The notes beneath the pieces are model-generated. The model searched no databases. It saw only the letters and a list, made by a program, of their open reading frames with translations, and was not told where the DNA came from. This document shows positions 11,703 to 24,728 of a stretch of DNA of 64,000 bases, piece by piece (within the stretch, counting starts at the first letter, position 1; every line of letters begins with the position of its first letter). The stretch comes from Lasioglossum baleicum (lineage: Eukaryota > Arthropoda > Insecta > Hymenoptera > Halictidae): NCBI RefSeq assembly GCF_051020765.1, contig NC_134934.1:12848001-12912000 (forward strand). Direction: 5' to 3'. Both the position numbers and the translations under genes were made by a program.

Positions 11703-14393
11703 ATCGATACCTTCTTCCGTGTTTTTAAGTAAAGAATACAAAGTTTCGAATGTGTGAGTACCCCATACGAATAATGTGAAGTACACGTTCTGTCGAATAG
11801 GAATTTATGTGTCTGGTCATGACCGGCCGATTCTACTTCTTGTAGATACTACCGGAGAACGAGACGAATTTTGAAAGGTGATTTCCGAGGAACAGCGCGA
11901 AGAAAGGCCGATTAGGAGTGAACTGAAATTATGAATACACGTTTATGAAAGATCCTCTATCGGCTAGAAAGGTAACATGATCGTAGAGCAGCGAATAGGC
12001 AGCGAACGAGGGGGTGGATACATTACAATGGGCCCGGCGGCGTTCTCTATCCGTTGAAATCAATCGGCAGAACAAACGAACCGGATAACGAACGTCGATC
12101 GATGAATAATCGAGCAACGATTCCGAATTAGCATTTTTCCTTGTTCACCGGACCACGTATCCGTTCACGTTTCACTCGCGCCCGCTCGGCTCCGCGCGCC
12201 GAGGAAGTCGACACCCACGCTCCTCCGCTCGGTTTCGCCGCGTAGACGCGTTTCACGGTTCGCTTGTGGAATTATTCTTTTCCGCCGGGGCGATTGTAAG
12301 GAGATCGATATCGAGTACCGTTCCGTATCGACTGTGTATCGGGTTTCACGGTTGCACGAGTGCGTTTCTTTCCACGATTCCGGCCCTGCGAGTCCCTTTT
12401 CAACACTTGCCTCGCGTCTCGCGACTCGGAACGCTCCATTCACGCCTACGATGGATTAACCCTCGTCCTAATACGACATGTACGATGTCACGCGATTCCT
12501 CATGATTTGATTGCTATGTAAAAATAAAATAGAGACATGAAATTTTTATCTTTTATTTAGTCAGAGACACCTGCTGTCAGAGCACAGAGATTCGCAGTCC
12601 AGCAACTGGAGGCTTCCGGTTTTATAGCGACCTCATGTTTTTTGTGCTGCCTCTCAATTTTTAATTGGTTCTTCATTTTAAAAATAGCAGATCGGTGGCA
12701 GTGTTCGCCGCTTATTAATAGAAATCTAAATATACACGGCTCGCGTATAGACCGTATTCGGTTATCCGAGGAGAATGTTAATGGCCGGGGGAATCGAAAG
12801 TACGAACGGAAATCCGAGGAATCTCCGTCGGGTAGAACGCGAGTTGGATCGCGTGGCTCGCGAATTACGAAACACGGCCGCCGCTTCACTGTTCCATCGG
12901 CCTGCGAAGCGGCCTAACGGGATAAATTTCCGCGTGTCCCGTCGATTTTTCCGCCTTTTGCGAAAATATATGTGACACGGGCAACAATAGAGCGCTCGCG
13001 CGCCGCTACGGGGATCGGTAAGAGAACCTGTTTAATCTGATTCCGCGACGCGATTGTGCGCTCCTCGAAGCCGCGGCACCACCGAGGCTGTTACATATTA
13101 GCGTTAATAATTCACGATTTTACGGCCGCGGACTCGTGAAGTTGGCATTATCGTCGGGCCTCGGGCACGCCGCGCTCTGGCATAGTTAGCACCGACACGC
13201 TGTTCGCCTTTCCTCCACCTCTACCGGTATTTATGTGTCTTATAGAGGCTCCGAGCCGGGGCGTAAATCTTCCCTCGAACACGGATCCACCAAATCGCAT
13301 TATTTTTACGATCGCGAGACCGCTCGCCTACACCCCCACTAGCCTCCGACATCGGCCTCGGTAAATCAGCTCGCCTGGGCCAGATCCACTGTGCAACACT
13401 CCTGTTTAACGCCTGGCGAAAATGTACCGTGGCCATCCCTTAACATGCTGAGTACCCACATACGGGTGACGGAATTCGTAAATTTTAACTTCTCAATATT
13501 TATTTCGCTAAATAAATTCCTTTAGCATTTGTAAAATGGACGAACCCCGTACATAACTGGTTACATGGAACTTTATGTGACTCCAACATAAATAAATTTT
13601 TATGCAATAAAATAACTACTTTAATACAAAAGTACTATATTAAACATTTTGAGATTGTAAGTACTGTGTGCGAGTAAAAGACAAAGAGCGTATAAGTATT
13701 AGGAAATTATGCCTCTAATATAAATTATCACTTAATCATAAAAGCGAGTTTATCTGAAGAACGTATGAGGGTCGAAAAATAGTCGCCCCGATGAAATTTA
13801 ATACTCGACCTGGAAACCGTACCAGCGATAAAACAATGTTGCGTGCGCGATTTTCTAGACACTGTGCCAATTCAGCGTAAGAACGCCGTATTTCCTTCAG
13901 CGAGCGAGGGTTATTGATGGCGATACGCGAGCAGTCGGGGGCGGCAAAGTACCTCGAGGAAATCCCGTGGAACTTATTCGAATTGAGTGCGCTATAAAGT
14001 GTCACGGTAGGGAAATGTTCCGGCGGTGATGCAAGTCCGCCGCGCGCCGTTGGAAAATCGAGGTCGGGTTCGCATGGCCGGCTATGCCGTTCCTTCGTCG
14101 TTGGTGGTTTATGCTGCCAGCATATTTACGCCTCTCTTTGCCCGTAACAGAATGCATTGTTGGGTCATCGTAAATGCTGACGTGTGACGTGCGCCTCTTA
14201 TATATATTTGACCCTTTCCGTACCGTCCGGGTTTCACCTCGGCGCTCGCGAGCGGCTCCAACCGCGCTCGACTTAGTGCACGAACATCACTGCGAATCCT
14301 CCTGCGAAATCAAAATTCACTAAACTCTAAAATAAATACATCAAATTTCTTCCTCCCTTCGATATCTCCAATCGATTGAAATTAATATAGCCA
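11703..14393. other. CpG-rich unique DNA, AT-rich pocket 13.45-13.75 kb
   Basis: Several overlapping frames of 80-110 codons on both strands (12165-12917) are Arg-rich and antisense to one another, typical of chance frames in CpG-rich DNA. No domain, tRNA or repeat was recognised apart from the MITE boundary at 14394. Confidence 0.5.
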
Positions 14394-14977
14394 TAGGGTA
14401 AAGTGCCCAAATATGAACCACTTTTTGTTGATGTCATTTTTTCATTATGTTAGAATGCTTTTTCCCCACCAAAAATTACCAGTCGTATAGATGCATTTCC
14501 TCTCTATAAGATTCTGGGGTCAAGGTTGTTCAAAGATGAATACAACTTGGGAAAAATATCTTTTTTGGTGGTGTGTCATTTGCAGGTTCCACCCCAACGA
14601 TACCCATATTAGGGAAACCTTGGTATTGCCATATTGGGAACTCCACGTGGACTGATAATACTAGCTACTGACAAAGAAAAAATGAATTTCAGCCCAAACC
14701 AACAGTTGGCAAACATTAATATAAATAAACTGAAACTACAGATATGTTCAATCATTTCAAAATCACTTACCTTCCTCGAAAAAGATACAATCGGAAATCT
14801 AACCACAAAAATATTCAACACGTGGAGACACAACTGGCGGAGGATCGAATAACACGGTAACGTAAACATGGTAAACTATTGTTTGAGGATTTTCTCACTA
14901 TAGTGCGACTTCTCCTTTACAAGATATAAGGTAGTGCCATAATAGGTGACTATACCATATTTGGGTAGTTTACCCTA
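14394..14977 (-). mobile_element. MITE family 1, copy B (584 bp, inverted)
   Basis: The same element as 7723-8267 in the opposite orientation. The left border TAGGGTAAAGTGCCCAAATA corresponds to the right end of copy A; the right border, reverse complemented, reads TAGGGTAAACTACCCAAATA. TA at both borders. Relative to copy A it carries two extra blocks, at about 14690-14720 and 14740-14805. Having two copies with compensating gaps lets a fuller ancestral element be inferred. It encodes nothing recognisable; the small minus frame at 14609-14869 partly aligns with one in copy A only because the DNA is homologous. Confidence 0.88.
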
Positions 14978-17900
14978 CTCTTAAATTGAGTAGACCCTTG
15001 ACAAAAATTCAGACCCAATATTCAGACCCTTGACAAAAATTTGGAATAGAATTTATTCAATGCGAGTTCGACTCGTTTCTTTTTCAAATTGGAATAGAAT
15101 TTTATTATCTCATTGTAAGTTGAAGATAAATTAAATCATTTCAATCTCTTCACTGTTTTAAATTACACTCGTCAACCGCATAAAATCAGCAGTCCAAGCA
15201 CGAACAATAGAAATGTTCAAAGGCTCCGGAGTTAAAAAAGCGCGAAGGGACAATTGTCACTAGGTGTCCTGATACTTTCTATTTATACACCTCGATCGAT
15301 ACAATTTTCCCACGTGACAGAACGTTCGCGAGACTTCAAGCTCACCTTCCGCTTGTAACCGGTGTTCGAAATTCCTCCTCCGATTCCTACCACCCACGTC
15401 CAGATAACTTTGCACAAGCAACACCGACACAAAGGAGCAAGAGCCTGGTGGAAAGAACAAACACTGGAGCAAGACTAACACGATATGAATCTAAAACACC
15501 GAGAGGACATGAGTACGAATATTCAGCCTATTTGATTAGAAGCGAACGATGGCAATTAACCTAGTCGCTGAAAAATTGCCTGGTCTCATACAATTTTTGT
15601 AAGGATTGGCGGACCCTTTAGGATCGCAGACAGATGTATTTTTACGGGGGAAACAGGGTGGAGGAGAAGAAACTTTACGACGCGGACGACTAGTTGTGTT
15701 AAATACTCCCAGAGGAACTTCACGGAGCGAACGGCCAGTCGTAACTAAACTAATTTCTTTACTCCAATTCGCCGAGGCGTTCGGGTACCCGATATTAAAT
15801 CGCAAAGATGCGTTTACCGATGCCACGGTGTATTACAACCATAAGTGGAACGACACGAAAGGCTCGGCATTGTGCGACTACGGCGTCGCGGCGGGGAACG
15901 GGACGTTAGAAAATGTCTTCCTGGACCGGAGAAAAGAGAGTAAGAGAAGGGCAAAGGTGGGCAATAAAATCGAGTTATTATCCTTATTATCGGCGGCGTT
16001 GCGAAAGCGCAGGCGCGCGCGTGGGCAGCGTGTAGACTCATTGTCGTACTATGTGCACCCGCGTGTCTACCACGGGATATCGTTCTATCATCGGGATCAA
16101 TAAGGGAACGCCGGGATCGAGGATCGACCCGATGTCTTTCATCGTTGGAAAATTAATCTAGCGGCGGCGAAACAAAGGAAACCGAGAGCAATTAAAAACC
16201 AATCGAACGGATGCGAACAGCCGATCCACTATGAATTGATCGACAGAGTCTCGGGCCATTATCAGTAGCACTTTCTGGGTTACGGGTTACGATTCGTCTT
16301 TGTGGCGAACGATTTAATCGATTCCATCTGTTCAGAGCTTAATTGAGTTTTAAGTTGGGACTGTTTATCTTGGAGCACTGTTCCGTGGTCTAATTGTTCT
16401 TCTTTAAGTAAAAATAGGAAAAGTATTTTATGTCTTTAGTAGAGATTTGAAATGTTTTCCAATTTTTTGAGCTTTTCTTTGATAACAAGAAGTTAGTTCA
16501 GTCGAAATAGAGTTCAATGCAGATTTATTCAAAATGGAATCTGTTCATTATTGTAAGGAAAATGGCTTCTAGATGAGAATACGATTATTTCGAACCGGCA
16601 ATGGATAACTTGACAACCAGATATGATAGGATCTAGTTAACTGTTTACTGACAGTTTCCAAACTATTGTTCTTTTGTGAAGTAATCAAGATAAAACTATG
16701 AGCCCAATGAAAAGTGAAGATTGATCAGAACTATCGGAAAGATCGACAGAAATCGTGGGCACAAGCCAGCACCAGCGATCATTATCGGCAGCCGTGTGCG
16801 GTAACACAAAGTGAATTCCAATAAACTGGCCGACATTTTTCCGCAACCCATGTGGCATGCGGAGTTCACGCATCGTTCGTACTCGCGTTCTCCTACTTGT
16901 ACACAGTGTCCCATAACCAACGAACGAATGTGCAGTAATATTTGTGACAGAAAGCTCGATTTATGTATACAGGAAGCCTATTAATAGGCTCTTCAATCAA
17001 TCTGCTGTACCAAATGGAAGCATAAAAATCTTTGCGCGATAATTCCAAACGAAATGATTAGGTTACGTTGTTGAGGATGAGTGGCTGGTTCATGATTCAA
17101 GTTTCGACATCACGGAGAATAAACTTCGAAAAATTATAGAATAATTGCCGGTAGATGTGTTAACGCGAATGTGGCCAGAAGTGGAGTTCGGTTTTGCATC
17201 AGCCACCCAGTAGATCCGCGAAAGAAGAGGCTCGCGAGCCAATAGAATAGCGGACGTCGGGGACGTGGTTGCACGTGGCCGGAATCGCTCGAATTGTCGC
17301 GAGTCCTCGAGTCGGGCTTATTTACACTCCATCTGGAGTACGCCTCTAGAATTTGAGCGCATCCGGCGAACGCGGAAGCCGTGGTCTCGTCGAGCCTCCG
17401 CTCCACTCCGCTTAGCGTAGTCTCGAGCGGAGCTGAGCCACTCGCGGACGCCACTTGTCCCTGAGAATTCCAGGACAAGTGGCACGACTCTCGCGGGCCG
17501 CACGACGCTGAGAGCCGAAGGAAGCAAGGTGAAGCAAGGTGAAGCGAAGTGTGGTCGTTCCCGTCTACATATATACCTGTTCCATCCTCCACGACGCGAC
17601 GCGACGCGGCTGCCTCCTCTGTCCTCGTGCTCTTGGTCCTCGTCGCCGTTCTTCTCCTCTCTGCAACGTGGATCGCCGGCATAGAGATGTGCACGCCAGC
17701 TATTCAGCCGAAGCGGGTTAATACCTCGACATTGTGGACACAAGTAATGGCGGCCTTTACGCTTCAGAACGCTCTAGCGGAATCGAACCGATATCCACCT
17801 TTCTGGACTCTCCGCTATACTCCGCGACCTCCTGCTCCTCTTTTTTCCAAGAGATCCCCCACCTGGCTACCCGACTATTTATTGCCGAGCTGATTTACCG

Positions 17901-18365
17901 CCTGTATTTGGAACTTTATAGTCCGAGACGCATTAGCGGACGGTTTAATAGCCATGGATATTCGGCTATCCGTGCCTCTGTTAAGACTCCTCTTCTGCCA
18001 TCCTATTTATTGGCATAGCGTTTATGCATACGAGATAGAAAAAGGACGCCTGAAGTAACGGTCAGTAATAGTTATTCTTTGTTTATTCGAAAATCTCGCC
18101 GCGAACTATCTTCCTGGGGATCTAAATGGCCTTTTTAAGTATCGACGAACAGGTGTTCCAATTGAAACGTTCGCGTGACTGACGCTAAATTTAATAATAT
18201 AGCGTTCCGATGTTAATGCTCCCGGTGACTTAGGTGGTCGATTAGAATTTGGGTAACTTGATTGGAATTAATTGCGGATTTAAGGCCTTCGCGTCCAGGC
18301 ATCACACATTGCTTTTTGCGATCGGGACTTTCGGAATTCCAACGTTTCGCAAACATTGCTGCTGT
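14978..18365. other. Unique DNA, no gene recognised
   Basis: Contains a short direct duplication of 'agacccttgacaaaaatt' at about 14992-15010 and 15025-15042, and a perfect 16 bp palindrome AGCCTATTAATAGGCT at 16975-16990. Frames of 165 codons (15606-16103, plus) and 186 codons (17134-17694, minus) have no recognised domain; the second is overlapped by open frames on both strands. The stretch 16350-17130 is AT-rich and featureless. Confidence 0.5.
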
Positions 18366-18601
18366 TAGGTTGGAGGGAAAGTTCTGTCGTATTTTACAGA
18401 AAACATTTTAATCAATTTATAAAATTATATGTTTAATATTATTCAACGATATAATTTCCATTATTTGTTACAACTTGTTGCCTACTTTCAGATAACCTGT
18501 CAATTTATGTTTCCCAATGACTCACTGGCAACATGTGTTTTTGATTTACAAGCAAACTTACCTGCTTATTTAAAGTACGGCAGAACTTTCCCTCCAACCT
18601 A
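18366..18601. mobile_element. Mariner-type MITE (236 bp)
   Basis: Both ends read TTAGGTTGGAGGGAAAGTTC when oriented outward-in, and the match continues to about 32 bp with two mismatches. TA lies at each border. The TTAGGTTGG start is the characteristic mariner TIR beginning (for example the human Hsmar1 type). The interior is AT-rich with no transposase remnant, so this is a non-autonomous deletion derivative. The minus-strand open frame at 18570-18899 ends inside the right TIR and is not considered a gene. Confidence 0.85.
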
Positions 18602-20704
18602 ATTGATTCGACGAGTCTTCATCAAGGAGTGCAGACAGTCGGTCCATTTTTTGGTATTCCTGATTATTTGGTGCAAGAGTCGCAGTTTTCAATATCTGAA
18701 CTCGTCCAGCTTTTACATCAAGATTTGCAATTCCAGAAGGACTTGCATCTGATAGTCTAAAGACTAAAATTATATAGCTGAGCAAGTCATGGATTCGGCT
18801 ATCAGTCATTTTAGCAGCGATCGATCTCCCCGTCGTTGAGAATCGATTTTGTTGACGTTCGTCTAAAATCCTGTGTTTCTTTCTACGGCCGATTATCATA
18901 CATCAGGGTTAATCGAAGGACCCGCGGAACAATGCCCTCATTCATCCTAATCAAAGGCTGAATGCCCGGCCGCGAATAAAACCACGGGCATATTTATCGA
19001 CGTCAGCTCTAAATCCATTAATTCGATTCCGCATTATGCAAATTCGCGGCGCGAGCGAGCCCGGCAGCGCTCTCGGCCGAGGCTCGACGTCTTCAACAGG
19101 CGGACGTGGGCGAGACACAGGCCTGGCCCCGCTACTTGTAGTTCTCATTCGAGCTCCCGTCGGATTCGTTCAAACAAATTCGACTGTTCGAGGGTCGCGT
19201 GGGTGGCGGCTCGCGGCGTACAACAAGCACCGACACACGGCGACTCGTCCTTTTCCGCGGAAACCACCGACAAACTCAGGGACAGGCTCGCGCGACGGTG
19301 TCGACGTAATTGAAAAATGGTATGCTTCTCTTGCGGAGAAAGTGGAGGATTTCTTGCCCGATTACTTAACGTTTCGAGATTGTTGCCGCGGCGAGGTTCC
19401 TGGGAAATCCGTCCGAGAAACAAGCCTCGGACGATCCGCGAGAAATTTAGAACCGACGACGTTAGTCTTTCTGGGGCGCCGGGCAATTTGCGGAATTCAA
19501 AAGACTTTGTTGCTTTCACCGCTTCTTGTTCGCTTCTGCGGTTTATCAATGGATCTTTTTGCGAAACAAAAGTTCTCCGAGTCGACTGTGAGGGACAGAA
19601 ATAATTTTCTCTTTTCAGTGAGAACGAAACTATGAAGAACGTATAGAAGAATTTCTAAAGTAACCCTACTTTCGAAAAGAAATTCGGGAAGAACCCATAT
19701 ATATAACACATTCACATGGTATAAATAATTTTAAATACCGTTATAAACAACGAATTAACTTATAAAAGAAATGTCTGAGAATGAATCTGCGAATTTCACT
19801 GAAATCTTATAAATTTTATTCCACATTCACCGAGCCAGGTAAGTACTCTATGACTCACGGCCGACGCTGTGCATAAAACATGGCAGCGGACTCGATCAAC
19901 ATTATAAGTCAGACCGGGATATACAGCGCGAATAAAACGACATTTTTAAAGCATGATTTATATCATAAAGTTGTGCCAGCTAGAAACTATGTACTAAAGC
20001 TGCAAACGAGAGAAGGCAACGCACTCGCCGGGAACTCATCTACAATTTGCGAATCCGGTGATTGGTTATATAGTCTCGTAAATAAATCGCGACTCGGGCG
20101 ACTCTTAACAAAGACGATCGTCGACACGAAACCTATCAGCAGCATTAATTTATTTCCGTTTCTATGTCTTCGAAGTGACGACCACGGCAATGAGATTCGA
20201 ACGAGAAGAGACGAGTTCCCTAGCAGCCATAAAATCTCGGAGCGCCGTGTGTTCACTCATTAACAGACACCTGTTCCCTAGAATCGTTTCCTTTCATCCC
20301 GTTTGTCTACGACCTGCGTCGGCTGTGCGGCAACGTTCCCGTGCTCGAATGAGATTAAAACGATTCGTTTCGTCGTGGCTCGGGGCTTGACGAGATCAGT
20401 CAGCTATTTTCATCCGCTATTAGAATTCGTTTACCCGCGAAATCGCGGCGATCGAGTCGTGCTTTCTCCTCGAACAAGCGAAACAGCCTCGAGACAGGCA
20501 ACCCGTTCGACGTTGCTCGAAGAACGTGATACACCTGCGCGGGTGTTACTAATTAGAAACCGCGGACGAGAGCCAGTGAACGCACGCGACGCGCACGTGC
20601 CACGAACCATTTTTAATCGCTCCGCAAAATGAGTATTAATTCTGCAATTAGCAGAGGCACGTTCATTTGTCCAGCAGATTGTTCTCGGTGCTCAACCTAA
20701 TCAC
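18602..20704. other. CpG-rich unique DNA with the window's longest open frames
   Basis: The 199-codon frame at 19036-19635 (plus) is the longest in the window. It starts in Gly/Ser/Arg-rich sequence and has no recognised domain or signal peptide, and minus-strand frames cover much of the same span. I do not call it a gene. The stretch 19640-19870 is AT-rich. Confidence 0.45.
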
Positions 20705-20905
20705 TAGAATGCGGATCTTTATGCAAAATAAGAATTGTCTGCATCGATTGCAAGAAATAGAAGCCAAATTGAATGTTATTTATTCCCTTAATGACTTCAA
20801 TAGAGGAGAAATCATATATTGACATTATGAATTTTGAGAATTGTTCAACAATTTTGAATTTCATCTACTCAATTTTGCTATAAATGCATAAAGATCCGCA
20901 GTCTA
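20705..20905 (+). mobile_element. MITE family 2 (TGCGGATCTTTATGCA ends), 201 bp
   Basis: The left end reads TAGAATGCGGATCTTTATGC and the right end, reverse complemented, reads TAGACTGCGGATCTTTATGC; both continue into A. TA at each border suggests Tc1/mariner-type insertion. The left subterminal block aligns with the copy at 10106-10234. Single end-like sequences of the same family recur at 30006-30028, 31180-31196, 63669-63692 and 63771-63790. No coding capacity. Confidence 0.8.
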
Positions 20906-21024
20906 CTAATCACTATATGACATTGTTAAATGTCTTAACGCAAACAAAACTTAACCACTTTTTCTAACAATCTTGAAATAATTGATTCGAGATAACATAT
21001 TTTTTTGTTAATAAAAATGATATT

Positions 21025-21435
21025 GGTTAAATGTATTAAATGTGTAGCTCCTGTGTCTTGCCAAATCCACTGATCGTAAATTATAAAATTTGAAGCTGTA
21101 CACATCCAACTTTCAGAAAAGTGTCTATACATATGAACAATAAAACATTAATATGAAATAAAATATTGTATTAATAAAATATATTTAATAAAATAAAATA
21201 AATTAAATTAAAAAATAAATTTAATAAAATAATAAAATATTAAACAGAATCTTTTTGAACCAGTGCATTAACCAAATGAGTAAAACGATTTATTATGAAG
21301 TAATAAAATATAAAATAAAATAATAATAAAATATTAAACAGGATCTTTTTGAACCACTGCATTAACCAAATGAGTGAAACGATTTATTATGAAGTAGGTG
21401 TATCCATACGGTGAAGTGTCCACATTTCCCTCGCC
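21025..21435 (-). repeat. Dispersed repeat family R1, copy B (inverted, with AT-rich insertion)
   Basis: Aligns in reverse complement with 35607-35835: shared blocks include 'aatgtattaaatgtgtagct', 'ccaaatccactgatcgtaaa', 'gaagctgtacacatccaact', 'tgcattaaccaaatgag', 'aaacgatttattatgaagta' and 'gtccacatttccctcgcc'. Between 21140 and 21335 this copy holds A/T-rich (AATAAAAT)n sequence and an internal direct duplication: 21231-21302 and 21325-21396 are near-identical 72 bp units spaced 94 bp apart. Identity of the family is unknown; no TIR, poly-A tail or open frame of a known protein is evident. Confidence 0.8.
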
Positions 21436-22335
21436 ATGGGCCATAGGCAGGTATAAAATTCGTGTCGAATGGACCTCAAGTCCCGATCCTGCGTGTAGCA
21501 GCTCGTGGGAACGAGGCACGCGAAGCACGGAAGCGTGATGCGAGATGAACAGCCGTGGCATGGGAGGGATTCACATTTTCGTACGATGATAAATGATCTC
21601 ATCACTGGCATTTAGAACGCTACGAGGTGTCGGAAGGCCGAAACGAGCTAGGACAAGGGATAGGCAACGAAGAACGCAGAGAAGAAGCAAGAGGAAAGTA
21701 ACCACGTTTGAACGCGATTAAGGGTAAAGGGGCATAGATCGTATGCAGCTATTCCTCGTGGATCAAAAGCGAGCGAGGCGAGCCTGGAACGAATCATAAC
21801 TGCGGTAGGATAACCATTAACACCGATAGTTGCCTCTAATTGTCTGTTCATTAACCTTCTAACTGGGAAGACTAGTCGGTGTTCGTGAAACGCCGTGAAT
21901 TATGCACTTGGTGCCGCAGTAATTATACTATAATATTTTTGGCTGTGACGTGTTGGCCTGGCATCAATTTTTATTAAACGTACCTCTCGATAGATTTTAT
22001 AGAACCGGTCGAACGTGTTTAACTCGAAGCTGTTTCTCGCATTAATTCGACACATTGTTCCTGATATATAATGCACTTTGCAGTGGATATAAATAGGGTT
22101 ATTGCATTGAAGCAGTATTGCTTTATACGTAATTGTGTCACCTTTTATTTTCAATAAAAGGTCTTCGTGAAATAAAATGGCAACGAAAGATCGTAGATAA
22201 AATTTTGAGGGGTTGTTACAGAGGGGAGAATTCAATCATTAAATCCATGGCAGTTTGAATTACGAAAAAAACTTTTCAATGTTGACAGAAGAGATGTTTA
22301 AATTTGCAATTTGTGAATGTTAAAGTCTCGCGTCT
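21436..22335. other. Unique DNA
   Basis: Moderate-GC sequence to 21900, then AT-rich. Small minus-strand frames only, none recognisable. Nothing else seen. Confidence 0.5.
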
Positions 22336-22513
22336 TAGGGTGTAGTTATAGTGGAGTTGCGAGCATCGATCATAGCGACGCGGTGAAAACAAACCTACAT
22401 TCGTGACAACATTTCGACACATACTAATGAAAAAGTACATATGTATTTTCTTTGTTTTTCTTTTTTTTTCACCGCACAGTTCACCACGCTGCTCCACTAT
22501 AACTTTACACTTA
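22336..22513. mobile_element. MITE, TA-flanked, GTTATAGTGGAG ends (178 bp)
   Basis: The left end is TAGGGTGTAGTTATAGTGGA and the right end, reverse complemented, is TAAGTGTAAAGTTATAGTGG; the similarity continues through GAG(T/C)(T/A)GCG and resumes at CGGTGAAAA about 50 bp in. TA at both borders. The centre contains an A/T-rich stretch ending in a T-run at 22463-22470. Non-coding. Probably Tc1/mariner group on the strength of the TA only. Confidence 0.72.
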
Positions 22514-23334
22514 ATTGTCAAGTGGACTGTCGTACGATTTTTCTACTAGGTTGTAACAATTTGAACGTCGATTAAATTTTACAAATAATTTAGCGAACCT
22601 TCAATTTCTGATGTCACGTATATTGATCAAATCAAGTTAATCGTGCAAGATCCATTTTCGAAGACGGGCAGAGGCAGGTCGAAATCGTTAGACGTTCATT
22701 AGAAGAATGATTGCGGCCGATTCAGCGGGAGAACAAACGAAGGCAGAGGGAACGGCCGTCAGGTCCCAGATTCTATCAGCAGCGCGGAGATTGCGTTCGA
22801 TGTTATTACCATGAAATCGAGGGGAGCGAGAGTGGGACGTCCAGCGGCTGTTGGCGAAAAAAGGAAGGAGACGGTTGGGGGTTCGGCGAAGAGAAAAAGA
22901 GATCACGGTCTCTCGGAGAGCGGAAACAAAAATGGATATAGATTATCGCGAGGATGAGCGCGGGCGCGGTACTCCGTAACCGTAATAACCAGTTAAACGT
23001 TTCGCGACGGAAGAGGTTGGCGGCGGTCCTCGAGGTCTGGTGGCGGAGATGAGGCAGGACGTGAGGTCAAAAACTAATATCGAAGCTGGGAGGGCCCCGC
23101 AATTGCGGTCGCGAGGACGAGCCCGGCTACCGTGGGCCGCGTTCCCGCGGAACAACTTTGGTCCGTGGCTGGTCGAAGCCATCTTGCTTACCATCCGCGG
23201 ATCGGATCCAATAATTTCGCCGCGGGTAGGACTAATTTTGAATGCCATTAGTTAGCACACGCCGCCTGGGATGATCCGACCGCCGGAACGGATTGTTATT
23301 TCATTCGTTCGTTTCGCTCCGCGTCGTTTCACTC

Positions 23335-23631
23335 CCCCGCATCCTCCCTTCTTTCTCCCTTTCTCTCCTTCCTTCTATCTCCGCTTCGTTCCCCTTTCTT
23401 CCCTTCTTTTTTCTACCTTTGTTCGTGATTGTTGTGCGCTTGCACGTCGCTCCGCTCGCCAATACACTACCGCTACCGTATTATGAGGCCGGACGCCAAC
23501 GCATTACACGCCGGCCCTCTCTCCCTGTTTCTCCCTTTCTATCTTTCTCCCTCTTCCTTCTCTCCCCCCCCAATTGATCCTTGCACGCGTCCTCTTTCTC
23601 CTTTCTCTTTTCCTTTTTCCCTTTTTTTTTC
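23335..23631 (+). repeat. Polypyrimidine tracts
   Basis: Three C/T-dominated segments at 23335-23421, 23513-23571 (ending in eight C) and 23591-23631 (ending in a T-run), separated by short CpG-rich spacers. Such homopyrimidine DNA can adopt H-DNA (triplex) structure; here this is only a compositional observation. Confidence 0.8.
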
Positions 23632-24728
23632 GCCGAGCATCCCCTACCTCGCAGCATGGCGCCACATCTGATTGAATCGAGCCTTCGAAGAAACTATCCT
23701 TGTCAAGAGGCGCGCGTCGTCGCGGTGCGAATTCCGCGGGATCGTTTCTGCCGACCATTTCCCAGCGACGATCGGTACGCATGGTATTGGGTCACTGGGC
23801 GCCGCGGATCGGGATCCCTTTTGTTCCGCTGCCGAACAGTGGGCGATCACGGCAGCCAGTGATACGTTCCTCCGGCTGGCTGATGCTCTGACGCACCTGT
23901 GTGCCACAAATTAGATATTTCCTCGGACTTTGCCTCGCTCTCGTGGGAATCGAGGAGATCGCGTGGGCTGAGGGGGTGTTCAGACTTCGGAGATGAAGTT
24001 GGAGTCGTGGTGCAAAAATTCGGTAAGATTTCGGAAATTGTTTAATCGCGGCATCAAACGAGCAGCGATACACTTTAGAATTGTCTTAAGGTCTTTTTAT
24101 TTTAACTTACTAAGTATGCGTTTTTGAGTTTACTGACCAACAAGTTGTCCGCAAGATTCAGTTTGCAGAGTCACTCGGCAGTCCACAGAGAAATCGCCGG
24201 CAAAGGCGACCGACGTACGGCGGCGATGCGCGTGTATGAATTTCTTTTTCATAAATAAACCATCGAAAGTGAAGATTAGCATGAACCGAGCCGCTGGCAC
24301 GCGAGGAGACGCCTCGCCCTGGGTTCCCCAAGCGGTCTGTCGGTTCGGATCGCAGCATCGGGCGTGCGATCGTCATTCAAGTCAGCGGCTAGGTCTACAA
24401 TGTCCAGCGCGTTTATTTCGAGATTATCGGTCGATCAGCGTGCATCGTCATTCTAAGCGCGACACGTTGCCGCGGACGTTTCGCTACGGTTCCACTGTGC
24501 AGGCGGCGGAAGTGACGGGGGAGGTTTTGCACGGAGTGGGGGGCCGCGAGGGGGGGTCGCAAAAGAGACCGCAAAAAGAAACGGCAAATTTTCACCGCGG
24601 CTCGTTGCTGCTACGCTCTTTTACGTAATATGATTTTCAATTGCACACGCCCATCACGTATCACGCCGCCTTTCTATTCATATAATCTTGGCCGTTTGCG
24701 CGTGCGTGTACAGGCTCCCCGCGGACCA

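Noticed and set aside
7898..14869. Similar short frames in the two family 1 MITE copies (7898-8119 plus, 14609-14869 minus)
   Set aside because: The shared peptide stretch follows from shared DNA; the copies differ by blocks that break any common reading frame and no domain is present.
15606..16103. 165-codon plus-strand open frame
   Set aside because: No recognised family; an antisense frame overlaps its second half.
17134..17694. 186-codon minus-strand open frame
   Set aside because: Arg/Ser-rich with overlapping frames in several phases; no domain.
18570..18899. 109-codon minus-strand frame
   Set aside because: Its 3' end is the right TIR of the mariner MITE, so the frame is fortuitous.
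19036..19635. Longest open frame (199 codons, plus)
   Set aside because: No recognised domain, biased Gly/Arg/Ser start, open frames on the minus strand over much of the same span, and CpG-rich context where long chance frames are common.
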